Of a DNA stretch of 64,000 bases, positions 26,801 through 35,092 are shown piece by piece; the stretch's first letter is position 1; the number at the start of each line of letters is the position of its first letter. Below the pieces are notes generated by a model. It saw only the letters and a program-made list of their open reading frames with translations, was not told the origin of the DNA and did no database searches. Source of the DNA: Sphingomonas sp. (GTDB lineage: Bacteria > Pseudomonadota > Alphaproteobacteria > Sphingomonadales > Sphingomonadaceae); contig NZ_JAHBZJ010000003.1 in the NCBI RefSeq assembly GCF_019635455.1, positions 282,095 to 346,094 of the forward strand, in the 5' to 3' direction. Position numbers and translations under genes: made by a program.

Positions 26801-26973
26801 CCTTCGGCGGTGATCTTGCCGCGCAGCGACGCGTTCACCTGCTGCGCATAGGCCGGCGCGCTGAACCCGATGGCGAGTGCGGCGGCGCCGCTGCTCCACG
26901 CCAGCGCGGTGGCGAGCGCACGCGTCCGCGAACGACGGACATTCCTGTTGGTCACTGCATGTGATGACGTCAC
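23881..26973 (-). CDS. TonB-dependent outer-membrane receptor, Oar-like with carboxypeptidase-regulatory-like domain
   Basis: A 1030-residue receptor for energised import across the outer membrane. After a signal peptide (ending near SAPAYAQQ) comes a carboxypeptidase-regulatory-like beta-sandwich (about residues 45-125), then the plug with EGIIVTGSRIR and RDIEQLPQVNRNFLAFADLA, then a barrel of about 22 strands ending in a C-terminal phenylalanine (FKFSAGFSF). This build is the Oar-like class often found with polysaccharide loci in Sphingomonadales and Xanthomonadales. I chose the GTG at 26973, which follows a GGGAGG site; a longer in-frame start exists at 27006. It is divergent from the GH3 gene across the operator at 27062. 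Confidence 0.93.
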   Translation of the reverse strand: MTSSHAVTNRNVRRSRTRALATALAWSSGAAALAIGFSAPAYAQQVNASLRGKITAEGGVSQVTAINVDTGLTRSVTAGTDGTYNIASLPPGTYRLEVTTPNGVRRTDEFRLSVAQDAVLDFDLSAPAPTTAAGGDEGIIVTGSRIRTMEGGEVGVNITQRDIEQLPQVNRNFLAFADLAPGVQFVTGSNGQSRLQGGAQDSRTVNIFIDGVGQKDYVLKNGVTGQDSTQGNPFPQLAVGEYRVISSNYKAEFDQVSSVAITAVTKSGTNTFHGEGFIDYTDQHLREATPVELMGTTGKAKTRDFQFGGSLGGPIVKDLLHFFVSYEGKRQQVPVDILPGTTNNTQNIPTSYLGEFGSTNRVFNEDLYFGKLTFSPTTSDLIELSGKVRIETGEGLNSGSNLRSNSIDSNVDEYRGLARWEHTADNWVNDFKVTYEDARWSPTPRVFANSSIFRDANNAQIFRTGGGANYQDKGQKGWGLQDDFTYTKYEGHTIKAGVKAKWVTLRTLQQNLFNAAYEYNTQYNPTAQNLTGTWNDQVPYRVQFGFNSGLGGSPEVVSKNFQLGLYVQDDWEVNDRLTINAGIRWDYDRTPSYINFVTTQASKNAVSAANYPNLVNADYNISDYFTDGTQRKTFLGAFQPRIGFSYELDDAAKWVLFGGYGRSYDRNQFDFLQQEVQVGSYSTRTFNFQVPGDTRNNCTPSSTCVVWNPIYLTEAGRAQLVQSVGALGGSELRFFTNDLKVPYSDQFSLGLRGRVSSLLELEVGYSHVESHDGFALLLGNRLANGQFFQSTGNQSSPFGSAPPGRGSIIIGTNGLETSADTAYFKLNKRYTPTSPWSLTATYTYTQATENRAFGQTFALDFPSVDDYPTMRSSGVPKHRFVAAGSVDLPFEFTLSGKLTLSSPPYMTAFANDGNGKRIVVGTEGNNRQPFILGDVWAQRQIDLALTKYVTLPFITSNTRVRFRVDVLNVLNERNYTQYNTNANDTNPTPLFDSNNKTINPGQNGTFGDLSGYSVGGYPMRTFKFSAGFSF

Positions 26974-27060
26974 GGCATCCTCCCTGTTTGCCAAATTTCG
27001 TCGCATCCGACGGCGAATCGCCGCGAATCGAATGCGCGCCTTTTATCGTTCTTTTTTGAT

Positions 27061-27090
27061 TTGTAACCGGTTTCATGATCGCTGTATAGA
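27061..27090 (+). promoter_or_regulatory. Predicted promoter of the GH3-sulfatase operon
   Basis: TTGTAA (27061-27066) and TATAGA (27085-27090) are 18 bases apart. The -35 box lies inside the LacI-type operator, as at the GH97 promoter. A minus-strand promoter for the receptor is expected in the AT-rich stretch at 27035-27066, but I cannot place its boxes with confidence. Confidence 0.45.
27062..27075 (+). promoter_or_regulatory. LacI-type operator between the TonB receptor and GH3 genes
   Basis: TGTAACCGGTTTCA is a 14-bp palindrome that differs by one base from the site at 9857. It lies in the 224-base divergent region, so one bound repressor can control the receptor (minus strand) and the GH3 operon (plus strand). 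This links the three transcription units of the locus. Confidence 0.75.
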
Positions 27091-27197
27091 GGTTATGCAC
27101 CGAGCTTCGTGACGCGCTCGCGTCAACTGCCCGGCCACTTGCGCTGCGCAACATGCGCGCCGCAGCCAGAACAGAATCGATTTAGGGAAGGACCGAT

Positions 27198-29507
27198 ATG
27201 CCCCGCTCATTGCCGCGCCTGGCGCTTGTCTCGTTGCTGCTTGCCGGGACGGTTTCCTCCCCCGCCCTGCTCGCCCGCCCCGCGCCACAGGCAAAGCAGA
27301 CCGCGCAGGCCGATTCGGCGTCCTGGACGCGCGCCGATCCGAAGATGGATCGCTTCATCGACGAGCTGATGGCGAAGATGACGCTTCAGGAAAAGATCGG
27401 CCAGCTGACGCTCTTCACCAGCAACTGGGAAGCGACCGGCCCGACGATGCGCGAGGGATATAAGGACGATATCCGCGCCGGCCGCGTCGGTGCGATCTTC
27501 AACGCCTATACCGCGAAATATACGCGCGAGCTTCAGCGCATGGCCGTCGAAGAGACCCGGCTGAAGATCCCGCTGCTGTTCGGCTATGACGTGATCCACG
27601 GTCATCGCACCATCTTCCCGATCTCGCTCGGCGAATCGGCGAGCTGGGACCTCGCCGCGATCGAAAAGGCCGCGCATGTCGCCGCGACCGAAGCGGCGGC
27701 GGAGGGGATCCACTGGACGTTTGCGCCGATGGTCGATATCGCCCGCGATCCGCGCTGGGGCCGCATGTCGGAAGGCGCCGGCGAGGACGTGTATCTGGGC
27801 GAGCAGATCGCCAGAGCGCGGGTGCGCGGGTTCCAGGGCAACGACCTGTCGAAACCCGACACGATCCTGGCCACCGCCAAGCATTTCGCCGCCTATGGCG
27901 CGGCGCAGGCGGGACGCGACTATCACACGGTCGATATTTCCGAACGCACGCTGCGCGACGTCTATCTGCCCCCGTTCAAGGCGGCGGCGGATGCAGGCGC
28001 GGCGACCTTCATGACCTCGTTCAACGAAGTCGATGGTGTCCCCGCCTCGGGCAACCACTATCTGCTGACCGACGTGCTGCGCGAGAAATGGGGGTTCAAG
28101 GGCTTCGTCGTCACCGACTATACCTCGATCAACGAAATGGTCGCCCATGGCTATTCGAAGGACCTGAAACAGGCCGGCGAACAGGCGATCAACGCCGGTG
28201 TCGACATGGACATGCAGGGCGCGGTATTCATGGAAAACCTTGCCAGATCGGTGGCCGAGGGCAAGGTCGATGTGAAGCGCATCGATGCCGCCGTCCGCGC
28301 GATCCTGGAGATGAAGTACCGCCTCGGCCTGTTCGAGGACCCCTATCGCTATGCCGATGAGGCGCGTGAGAAGGCGACGATCTACAAGCCCGAATTCCTG
28401 GCCGCCGCCCGCGATGTCGCCCGCCGGTCGATCGTGCTGCTCAAAAACGCGAACAACACCCTCCCCCTTGCCGCAACCGCAAAGTCGATCGCGGTGATCG
28501 GTCCCCTTGGCGACAGCAAGACCGACATGATCGGCAGCTGGTCCGCAGCGGGCGACCGCAAGACGCGGCCCGTCACCCTGTTGGAGGGGCTGAAGGCGCG
28601 CGCGCCCAAGGGTACGGCGGTCGCCTATGCAAAGGGTGCCAGCTACGCGTTCGAGGATGCGGGCAAGAGCGACGGCTTTGCGGAGGCGATCGCGCTGGCG
28701 CAGAAATCCGACGTCATCATCGCCGCGATGGGCGAGCGGTGGGACATGACCGGCGAAGCGGCGAGCCGCACCTCGCTCGACCTGCCGGGCAATCAGGAAG
28801 CGCTCCTCAAGGAACTGAAGAAGCTGGGCAAGCCGATCATCCTGGTGATGATGTCCGGACGGCCCAACAGCATCGCGTGGGAAGACGCCAATGTCGATGC
28901 GATCCTGCACGCATGGTATCCCGGAACGATGGGCGGCGCGGCGATCGCCGACGTGCTCTATGGCGATTACAATCCCTCGGGCCGCCTGACCGTCACCTTC
29001 CCGCGCAATGTCGGCCAGGTGCCGATCTATTACGACATGAAGAATACCGGCCGGCCGATCGATCCGGCCAAGCCGAACGAGAAATATGTCTCGCGCTATC
29101 TCAACACGCCCAACACGCCGCTCTATCCGTTCGGCTACGGCCTCAGCTACACGACGTTCGGCTATTCGCCGGTCACGCTCGACAAGGCGAAGATTCGCCC
29201 CGGCGAAACGCTCACCGCCAGCGTCACCGTGACCAACACCGGCACGCGCGATGGCGAGGAAGTCGTTCAGCTGTACGTCCGCGATCTGGTCGGATCGGTC
29301 ACCCGCCCCGTCAAGCAGCTCAAGGGGTTCGAAAAGGTGATGCTGAAAAAGGGCGAGGCGCGTACGATCCGATTCCGCCTGTCGGACAAGGATCTCGCCT
29401 TTACCCGGCAGGACATGAGCTGGGGCGCCGAACCAGGCGCGTTCACGCTGTGGATCGGCCCGTCATCGGCCCAGGGGTCGGAGGCGTCGTTCGAACTGAC
29501 GGAGTAG
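27198..29507 (+). CDS. bglX: Beta-glucosidase, glycoside hydrolase family 3 (BglX-type)
   Basis: A 769-residue retaining beta-glucosidase predicted to act in the periplasm. A signal peptide (residues 1-25) precedes the catalytic barrel. The nucleophile D307 lies in FVVTDYTSINEM, with SEGAGEDVYLGE and TAKHFAAYGAAQAGRDY as substrate-site segments. The second domain and the C-terminal fibronectin-type III-like domain (about 660-769) give the BglX architecture. BglX-type enzymes cleave a broad range of beta-linked glucose disaccharides; some homologues prefer sophorose (beta-1,2). It is followed after 7 bases by the sulfatase gene, so they are co-transcribed. Confidence 0.94.
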   Translation: MPRSLPRLALVSLLLAGTVSSPALLARPAPQAKQTAQADSASWTRADPKMDRFIDELMAKMTLQEKIGQLTLFTSNWEATGPTMREGYKDDIRAGRVGAIFNAYTAKYTRELQRMAVEETRLKIPLLFGYDVIHGHRTIFPISLGESASWDLAAIEKAAHVAATEAAAEGIHWTFAPMVDIARDPRWGRMSEGAGEDVYLGEQIARARVRGFQGNDLSKPDTILATAKHFAAYGAAQAGRDYHTVDISERTLRDVYLPPFKAAADAGAATFMTSFNEVDGVPASGNHYLLTDVLREKWGFKGFVVTDYTSINEMVAHGYSKDLKQAGEQAINAGVDMDMQGAVFMENLARSVAEGKVDVKRIDAAVRAILEMKYRLGLFEDPYRYADEAREKATIYKPEFLAAARDVARRSIVLLKNANNTLPLAATAKSIAVIGPLGDSKTDMIGSWSAAGDRKTRPVTLLEGLKARAPKGTAVAYAKGASYAFEDAGKSDGFAEAIALAQKSDVIIAAMGERWDMTGEAASRTSLDLPGNQEALLKELKKLGKPIILVMMSGRPNSIAWEDANVDAILHAWYPGTMGGAAIADVLYGDYNPSGRLTVTFPRNVGQVPIYYDMKNTGRPIDPAKPNEKYVSRYLNTPNTPLYPFGYGLSYTTFGYSPVTLDKAKIRPGETLTASVTVTNTGTRDGEEVVQLYVRDLVGSVTRPVKQLKGFEKVMLKKGEARTIRFRLSDKDLAFTRQDMSWGAEPGAFTLWIGPSSAQGSEASFELTE

Positions 29508-29514
29508 AAATCCG

Positions 29515-31107
29515 ATGTCCAAGCGCCTGATCGCCGCTATCGCCGCCGCCCCGCTCTTGCTCGGCTGGACGGCGGACGCCCGCCAACGGCCGCAGGCGGC
29601 TCCCCCCCAGACGGCAACGACCGAACGCCCCAATATCGTCTTCATCATGGCGGACGATCATGGCTATCAGGCGATTTCGGCCTATGGCGGTCCGATCGCG
29701 CGCCTGGCACCGACGCCGAACATCGATCGGATCGCGCGCGACGGGGCGCTGTTCACCAACAGCTTCGTCGGCAATTCGCTGTGCGGACCCAGCCGCGCGA
29801 CGATGCTGACCGGCCAGCAGAGCAACCGGCACGGTTTTACCCGCAACGGACAGAAGTTCGACAACAGCGTATGGAACTGGCCCCGCGCGCTTTCCCGGGC
29901 CGGCTATGCCACGGCGATGTTCGGCAAGTGGCACATCAACTATTCGCCCGAAGGCATCGGCTTCGACGACTGGAAGGTGCTCGACGATCAGGGCGAATAT
30001 TACAACCCCGACATCATCACGCCCAAGGGGCGCAGCATCGTCGAGGGATATGCGACCGACCTGACCACGCAATACAGCCTCGACTGGCTGAAAAACGGGC
30101 GCGACAAGTCAAAGCCGTTCGCGATCCTGATCCATCACAAGGCGCCGCACCGCAATTTCATGCCGGCGCTGCGCCATCTCACCAAATATCAGAACGTCAA
30201 ATTCCCGCTGCCGCCCACCTATTACGATCGGTATGGCGGCCGCCCCGCCGCCGCGGCGCAGGAAATGAACATCTATCGCGACATGTATGAGGGCCATGAC
30301 CTCAAGATGACGGTCGGGGTGGGGTCGGCGAAACTGCGCTACAATCGCTGGCCCGGCGCGTTCGACCGGATGACGCATGACCAGCAGGCCGAATGGGACC
30401 GGCTGATGCAGCCCGACAATGATCGGATGAATGCCGCCAACCTGAAAGGCCGCGCGCTGGCCGAATGGAAATATCAGCGGTATCTTCAGCAATATCTCGC
30501 CACCGTCGCCTCGGTCGATGAAGGCGTGGGGGCGGTGCTCGACTATCTCGATCAGTCGGGGCTGAGCCGGAACACGATCGTCGTCTACACCTCTGACCAG
30601 GGATTTTACCTTGGCGAACATGGCTGGTTCGACAAGCGGTTCATGTACGAGGAATCGCTGCGCACGCCGTTCATGATCCGGTGGCCGGGACATATCCGGC
30701 CCGGCACGAAAGTGTCGGCCTTCATCCAGAATATCGACTATGCGCCGACCTTCCTTGCTGCCGCCGGCGTGCCGGCGCCCGCGTCGGTACAGGGCCGCGC
30801 GCTCGAACCGCTATTCGACGGCAAGGCTCCCGCCGACTGGCGCAAGGACGTCTATTACCATTATTTCGAATTTCCCGGCTTTCACGCCGTCCGCGCCCAT
30901 TATGGCGTTCGCGATGCGCGCTACAAGCTGATGCGCTTCTATGGCGATATCGATCAGTGGGAATTCTACGACCTGAAGAGCGATCCGAATGAACTGCGCA
31001 ACCGCATCGACGATCCCACGATGCGGCCGCAGATCGCGCGGCTGAAGGCGCGCCTGATCGCCCTGCGCCGCGACTATGGCGACGATCAGGGACCGGCGGT
31101 GAATTGA
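29515..31107 (+). CDS. Sulfatase-family hydrolase (formylglycine type)
   Basis: A 530-residue enzyme of the alkaline phosphatase superfamily, S1-type sulfatase class. A signal peptide (residues 1-22) suggests export. The active-site cysteine C90 in CGPSRATMLTG fits C-x-P-S-R and would be converted to formylglycine. Metal-binding residues are D47 and D48 in ADDHG, with TSDQGFYLGEHGWFDKR later. The family removes sulfate esters; some C-x-P-S-R members are phosphonate or phosphodiester hydrolases, so phosphodiester cleavage is also possible. It sits directly behind the GH3 gene. No sulfatase-maturing enzyme is in the window. Confidence 0.88.
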   Translation: MSKRLIAAIAAAPLLLGWTADARQRPQAAPPQTATTERPNIVFIMADDHGYQAISAYGGPIARLAPTPNIDRIARDGALFTNSFVGNSLCGPSRATMLTGQQSNRHGFTRNGQKFDNSVWNWPRALSRAGYATAMFGKWHINYSPEGIGFDDWKVLDDQGEYYNPDIITPKGRSIVEGYATDLTTQYSLDWLKNGRDKSKPFAILIHHKAPHRNFMPALRHLTKYQNVKFPLPPTYYDRYGGRPAAAAQEMNIYRDMYEGHDLKMTVGVGSAKLRYNRWPGAFDRMTHDQQAEWDRLMQPDNDRMNAANLKGRALAEWKYQRYLQQYLATVASVDEGVGAVLDYLDQSGLSRNTIVVYTSDQGFYLGEHGWFDKRFMYEESLRTPFMIRWPGHIRPGTKVSAFIQNIDYAPTFLAAAGVPAPASVQGRALEPLFDGKAPADWRKDVYYHYFEFPGFHAVRAHYGVRDARYKLMRFYGDIDQWEFYDLKSDPNELRNRIDDPTMRPQIARLKARLIALRRDYGDDQGPAVN

Positions 31108-31130
31108 GGCGGAGAGACCGGCCGCCTTTT
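31107..31130 (+). terminator. Intrinsic terminator after the sulfatase gene
   Basis: A 6-bp inverted repeat (AGGCGG at 31107-31112, CCGCCT at 31122-31127, with extra pairing inside) is followed by TTTT. It begins at the stop codon of the sulfatase gene and closes the GH3-sulfatase operon and the locus on its right side. Confidence 0.6.
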
Positions 31131-31294
31131 GCTGAATCCCGCGATTGGCGGATGCCCGTTTACGCCGAGTCGCGATGCCATCTACCGGGCGTCGGCGACC
31201 AATTGGCTGATTTGACGGAATAAAAATTCGCATTGATTTCGCGCCCGTCGCGTCGCCTATTCGACGTCAAAAATCGAGTGGGGGAACCGGCCGA

Positions 31295-32281
31295 ATGCGG
31301 TACGCGATCTTCTGGGCGGCGCTCACCGGGCTGGCGATTCCGGTCGCGACCCTGGCGGGCCAGTCGGGCGGCGACGCCGCCGCTTCCTCACGGCCCTGGC
31401 TTCGGCCCATCGAATTGCGCCCGGGCGAATATGTCGTCACCACCCTGGACGGGTGCAAGGCGATCTATGACGGCTCGCTGAATCCCGACCGCGCCAACGG
31501 ATTGTCGCAGAAGCGCTGGGCCGGTGCCTGCCGCTTTGGCTATGTCGATCAGTCGGGCGTGATGTACGACAAGGCCGGCTCCCAGGACTTCAGCTTTCAC
31601 CTCGGCAAGGAGGTGCTGAAACCCGACGAGCGATGGGCCTGGTCGCGCGCCTTCACGCCCGAATATCGCGTGAAATATCTCCAGTCATGGGAGAAATCGC
31701 TGCCCGAGTTCATCCAGCGAACCGACCGCAGCTTCACGGCGACCGTCTTTGGCGCAAACACCGTCAGCGCGTTCGAGAAATATGAATACACGCCCGGTCG
31801 CGTCGAGTTTCATTCGCTGGCAGTCGGATTTGCGGCATGCCCGGAAAAGGCGGAACGGGCCGCGCTCAAAACCTATCCGACGGTGTTCCGAAAAACCTTT
31901 CTCGAAAAGGGCGCGGCGCAGCGGATTTTGAGCGGCTGTTCGGCCAACTATCCCGACGCGGTCACCCTGCCGGGAATCGTGACCGGCCATCGTTTCGGCA
32001 ATATCGATGGTCAGGGTCGCATCGCGTGGCAGGACGTCGGGATCGACACGGCGATCACCTTTCACCCCTGCGCAGGGACGCTGGTCAGCAAATGTCTGGA
32101 CGAGGTCGCACCGGTGCTGGCCGCGTGGCGCGCCGAATTCGCCGAACTGAAAGCGCAGGAGGCGCAAAACCTGGCGAACGAACTGACCGAAATGGACACC
32201 CGCTTCGCCGGCAACCAGGCGGCATATGACGCCCGGTTGCGCGCGTTGCGCGCCCGGCCCCAGATCGGAGGCGCACAATGA
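31295..32281 (+). CDS. Exported hypothetical protein (partner of the MORN-repeat protein)
   Basis: A 328-residue protein with an N-terminal signal (residues 1-21). I do not recognise a domain. Cysteines occur in pairs: DGCKAIYD with WAGACRFGY, and FAACPEKAER, HPCAGT and SKCLDEVA later. The C-terminal 45 residues are a charged helix likely to form a coiled coil (ELKAQEAQNLANELTEMDTR). It starts at ATG 31295 after GGGGGAA and overlaps the following gene by ATGA, so the two proteins are co-translated and may work together. The 187-base gap before it is AT-rich in part and may hold its promoter. Confidence 0.7.
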   Translation: MRYAIFWAALTGLAIPVATLAGQSGGDAAASSRPWLRPIELRPGEYVVTTLDGCKAIYDGSLNPDRANGLSQKRWAGACRFGYVDQSGVMYDKAGSQDFSFHLGKEVLKPDERWAWSRAFTPEYRVKYLQSWEKSLPEFIQRTDRSFTATVFGANTVSAFEKYEYTPGRVEFHSLAVGFAACPEKAERAALKTYPTVFRKTFLEKGAAQRILSGCSANYPDAVTLPGIVTGHRFGNIDGQGRIAWQDVGIDTAITFHPCAGTLVSKCLDEVAPVLAAWRAEFAELKAQEAQNLANELTEMDTRFAGNQAAYDARLRALRARPQIGGAQ

Positions 32282-33792
32282 AGCCCGCCCTGTCCGGCCT
32301 GCGGCGGCTGGCGCTCATCCTCATGCTCGCGCTGATCGTGCCGGCGTCGCATCCCGAGCCCGTGCGCGCCCAGGCGCCGCAATATGATGCGAATTGCAAT
32401 CCGCGTACCTGGGACGACGATACCGCTTTTCAGGCCGAACTGTGCAGCGCCCATGTCGGATGCCGGATGGTGTTCGGCCTCGCCAAGATCTGCGGCAAGG
32501 TGAAGTCGTTCTTCAACAAGATCGGCTCGCTGTTCTCCCGCGATGGCGAAATCGACAATAACGACGTGTTCGACGCGGCGACCGATGATCTGGTCACCAC
32601 GCCGGCCGTCGATGGCTATGTCGGCATCGCGCGGAATACCGGCCGTCGCCTGACGTCGAGCGAGGCGAAGAGCGCGCCGGGCAGCACGATCACCTCAACG
32701 ACCAGCTATACGGTGACCGATGGCCGCCTCACCTATGTTGAAAGTCAGACGGGAAAGCCGGGGGTCATGCCCGGCTCCGGCACCCCGACCGTTTCGATCG
32801 GCGACGACGGCCGCATGGTCCGGGGCCTTGTCGGCGACAAGGGGCTGAACGGGATCGGCGAAATCCGCGATCCCGACGGCACCGTTCGCGGGGGCTATTT
32901 CAGCAACGGAAAGCAGCAGGGCAACGGATTCGTTTCGGGGAGCGAAGGCGGGCGCGCCTATGTGACCGAGGGCGTGTTCGCCGACGACAAACTCAACGGC
33001 CGCGCAACGACGACGTTCGGGGATCGGTCCTCGCGCCGCGAATTGTGGGAAGGGGGAACGCGCATCGCCGTCGGCCCGTCCGCTCCCGCCGGGCAGGCCC
33101 CGGTCGAGGCGGTATACAAATCCCCCGCGCAGCTGGCGGCTGAGGAAGAGCAGGCATTCGCGGCCAGCATCGCCAAAATGGGTCCCGGCGAGTTGTTCGC
33201 AAAGGCGGACGAACTGCGCGCCGCCGGCAAGCTGGACCTTGCCCGTCAGACGTTGCGCAGCCTGGTCTCGCGCTTCCCCAACTCCCCGCTGGCCGCGACC
33301 GCTGCACAACAGCTGAGCGGATTTGGCGGGGGTGGTTCGTCCGGAACCCGGCCTGGCGGCGGTTCGCCGGGAGGGGGCGCCGCGCCATCGCCCGGATCGC
33401 CGGGCGGCGCCGTCGGGACCCGGCCCGCCCCCCCGGGCGGTGGCGGCAATTACCGGACACAGATCCCCGATCCGATCCTGACGGCCAGCTGGTACAATCG
33501 CTATACCGCGCACAACCTGCCCCTCGCCGAATGCAAGGCGCAGGCGAATGGCGATGTTCAGCGCAACCTGGCGGCACGGATCAAGCCCATGCAGAGCACC
33601 GGTTCGGCCGCCTATTCGGCGCGGGCGGCGGCGATCATGCTCGAATTCGCCATGGTCGTCTTCCGCCAGTGCGAACAGGACCCCCAGCTCGCCCCGGTAC
33701 TGACGCAGCTGTCGAATACCAGGCGGCAAACCATCCAGACCTGCCGTCAGGTCGCAACTGGCCCGTCAATGTGTACCGAACCCTGGGAATGA
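32278..33792 (+). CDS. Exported MORN-repeat-like protein with proline/glycine-rich linker
   Basis: A 504-residue protein. A signal peptide ends near residue 32 (PVRAQAPQ). Residues about 165-260 contain MORN-like repeats ([19 protein letters not shown], then [15 protein letters not shown] and [15 protein letters not shown]), a motif seen in membrane-associated scaffolds. A TPR-like helical region (about 285-345, [20 protein letters not shown]) and a flexible Gly/Pro/Ser-rich linker (about 350-400) follow. The C-terminal 105 residues form a separate helical domain with four cysteines. Function unknown. It shares an ATGA overlap with the preceding exported protein. Confidence 0.75.
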   Translation: MKPALSGLRRLALILMLALIVPASHPEPVRAQAPQYDANCNPRTWDDDTAFQAELCSAHVGCRMVFGLAKICGKVKSFFNKIGSLFSRDGEIDNNDVFDAATDDLVTTPAVDGYVGIARNTGRRLTSSEAKSAPGSTITSTTSYTVTDGRLTYVESQTGKPGVMPGSGTPTVSIGDDGRMVRGLVGDKGLNGIGEIRDPDGTVRGGYFSNGKQQGNGFVSGSEGGRAYVTEGVFADDKLNGRATTTFGDRSSRRELWEGGTRIAVGPSAPAGQAPVEAVYKSPAQLAAEEEQAFAASIAKMGPGELFAKADELRAAGKLDLARQTLRSLVSRFPNSPLAATAAQQLSGFGGGGSSGTRPGGGSPGGGAAPSPGSPGGAVGTRPAPPGGGGNYRTQIPDPILTASWYNRYTAHNLPLAECKAQANGDVQRNLAARIKPMQSTGSAAYSARAAAIMLEFAMVVFRQCEQDPQLAPVLTQLSNTRRQTIQTCRQVATGPSMCTEPWE

Positions 33793-33797
33793 TGCGT

Positions 33798-33874
<77 letters not shown>

Positions 33875-33922
33875 ACCGAACGGCCCGCCTAGACGCGGAC
33901 CGGGACAAAGGCAATCGTCCGC

Positions 33923-33999
33923 TGGTGGGCCCGGCAGGACTTGAACCCGCAACCTAGCCGTTATGAGCGGCCAGCTCTAACCAATTGAGCTACAGGCCC
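33923..33999 (-). tRNA. tRNA-Ile2 (CAU, read as AUA after lysidine modification)
   Basis: A 77-base tRNA with encoded CCA. The acceptor stem pairs GGGCCTG with CGGGCCC, the anticodon loop is CTCATAA (anticodon CAU), and the T-arm GGTTCAAGTCC is intact. CAU could mean methionine, but the C4-G69 and C5-G68 pairs, with A37 and A38, are the known identity elements for the lysidine synthetase TilS, and the body resembles E. coli ileX. I therefore call Ile2; an elongator-Met reading remains the alternative. Confidence 0.85.
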
Positions 34000-34053
34000 C
34001 CAGCGAAGGCCATGGCGATTACGGGCGAACCGCGCATCCGGCAAGCGATCAGA

Positions 34054-35079
34054 TCAGCGGGCGGCGTCCAGCGCGGCGAGAATGTCGTCATGCGACGCGG
34101 GCGCGATGTTCAGCCGCGCGAGTTCGGCAAAGGCGGCCTCCCACCACGCCCGAAAGGCGCGCAGGTCCGCCGCGTCGCGCACATAGGGGGTGTGGCCGGG
34201 GGCCGCCGACGGCGAATGGTATGAAAAGAGCAGCAGGCGATGCTCCGCCTGCGCCGCGATCCGGATCGCGGCAATCGCATCGGCGATCGGCATATCCTCC
34301 GGCGTGAGCGCGACCCGCGACAAGAGACCAAGGCGCGCGGCCAATCCCGGTCCCCGGTCGATATGGCGGAGCAGGCGATGAAGCGCGCGTCCCCCCCGCC
34401 GCAACGCGCCGGTATAGACCGTGGTCAGCGGCAATTCGACAAGGTCGCCATGCCCGGTCCGGAAGGCGGCGTTGGGAATGTCACGAAAATCCGCGCCCCC
34501 GTCCGCCGAATAATCATAGCCCGAGCGCATCGAGGAATCGACGCGATAGCCCGCCTCCGCCAGCAGGCGCAGCGTGTTGGGGCCAAGGCCGTAGCGGCCG
34601 GTGCGGAACATGCGCGGACGCGCGCCGAATGCGTGCGCGACCGCGCGGGTGATCGTCTCGATCTTCGCGCGCTCGAGATCACGCGGCAGGTTGCCGGCGA
34701 AACTGTTGCGCGGCGTCACCGCCTCTTCGAACGGGGGCGTGACCCACGGATGCAGCTGGGTCGCGATGGCCGATCCCCCATCGCCGAGCAATGCGTTGAG
34801 GATATCGACAGATTCGGCGCAGGTCGCGATCGGATGATCGATCATGAACGTCGCCGGCACCCCATGCGCGACGAACAGGGCATGAAGATCGGGAAGCGCC
34901 CGCATGGCACGCGTTCCATGATCGCGGCGCGTGAACGGGCGCGACCAGTCGAATTCCTCCTCGGTATCGACAAACACCGCGAAGCGGGTGCCAAAGCCAT
35001 CTGGCCAGCGCACCATGGCGTCCGGCGCAGGCGCCGGCACGCGATACCCCCCGCAGGGCTGATGATCCTGATCGTCCAC
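34054..35079 (-). CDS. Polysaccharide-deacetylase-like protein (WalW-type)
   Basis: A 341-residue protein with a (beta/alpha)-barrel of the polysaccharide deacetylase class. Typical segments are AVFVDTEEEFDWSRPF near the N-terminus, ATFMIDHPIA, the histidine of TQLHPWVTPPFEE, FRTGRYGLGPNTLRLLAEAG, and LLFSYHSPSAAPGHTPYV. The sequence resembles WalW-type proteins linked to surface-polysaccharide clusters. There is no signal peptide. It starts with GTG 14 bases after the stop codon of the kinase-like gene and is probably co-transcribed with it. Its substrate is unknown, and enzymatic activity is not certain because the metal triad is only partly visible. Confidence 0.72.
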   Translation of the reverse strand: MDDQDHQPCGGYRVPAPAPDAMVRWPDGFGTRFAVFVDTEEEFDWSRPFTRRDHGTRAMRALPDLHALFVAHGVPATFMIDHPIATCAESVDILNALLGDGGSAIATQLHPWVTPPFEEAVTPRNSFAGNLPRDLERAKIETITRAVAHAFGARPRMFRTGRYGLGPNTLRLLAEAGYRVDSSMRSGYDYSADGGADFRDIPNAAFRTGHGDLVELPLTTVYTGALRRGGRALHRLLRHIDRGPGLAARLGLLSRVALTPEDMPIADAIAAIRIAAQAEHRLLLFSYHSPSAAPGHTPYVRDAADLRAFRAWWEAAFAELARLNIAPASHDDILAALDAAR

Positions 35080-35092
35080 GACGGGCAGAGCG

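Noticed and set aside
24340..26964. 874-codon open frame on the plus strand opposite the TonB receptor
   Set aside because: It is a mirror of the receptor gene in a GC-rich frame. It has low-complexity arginine/alanine/valine sequence, no domain, no signal and no ribosome-binding site, while the opposite strand has full family signatures.
33923..33999. Call as elongator tRNA-Met
   Set aside because: The anticodon is CAU, but C4-G69 and C5-G68 and the body match tRNA-Ile2 better.
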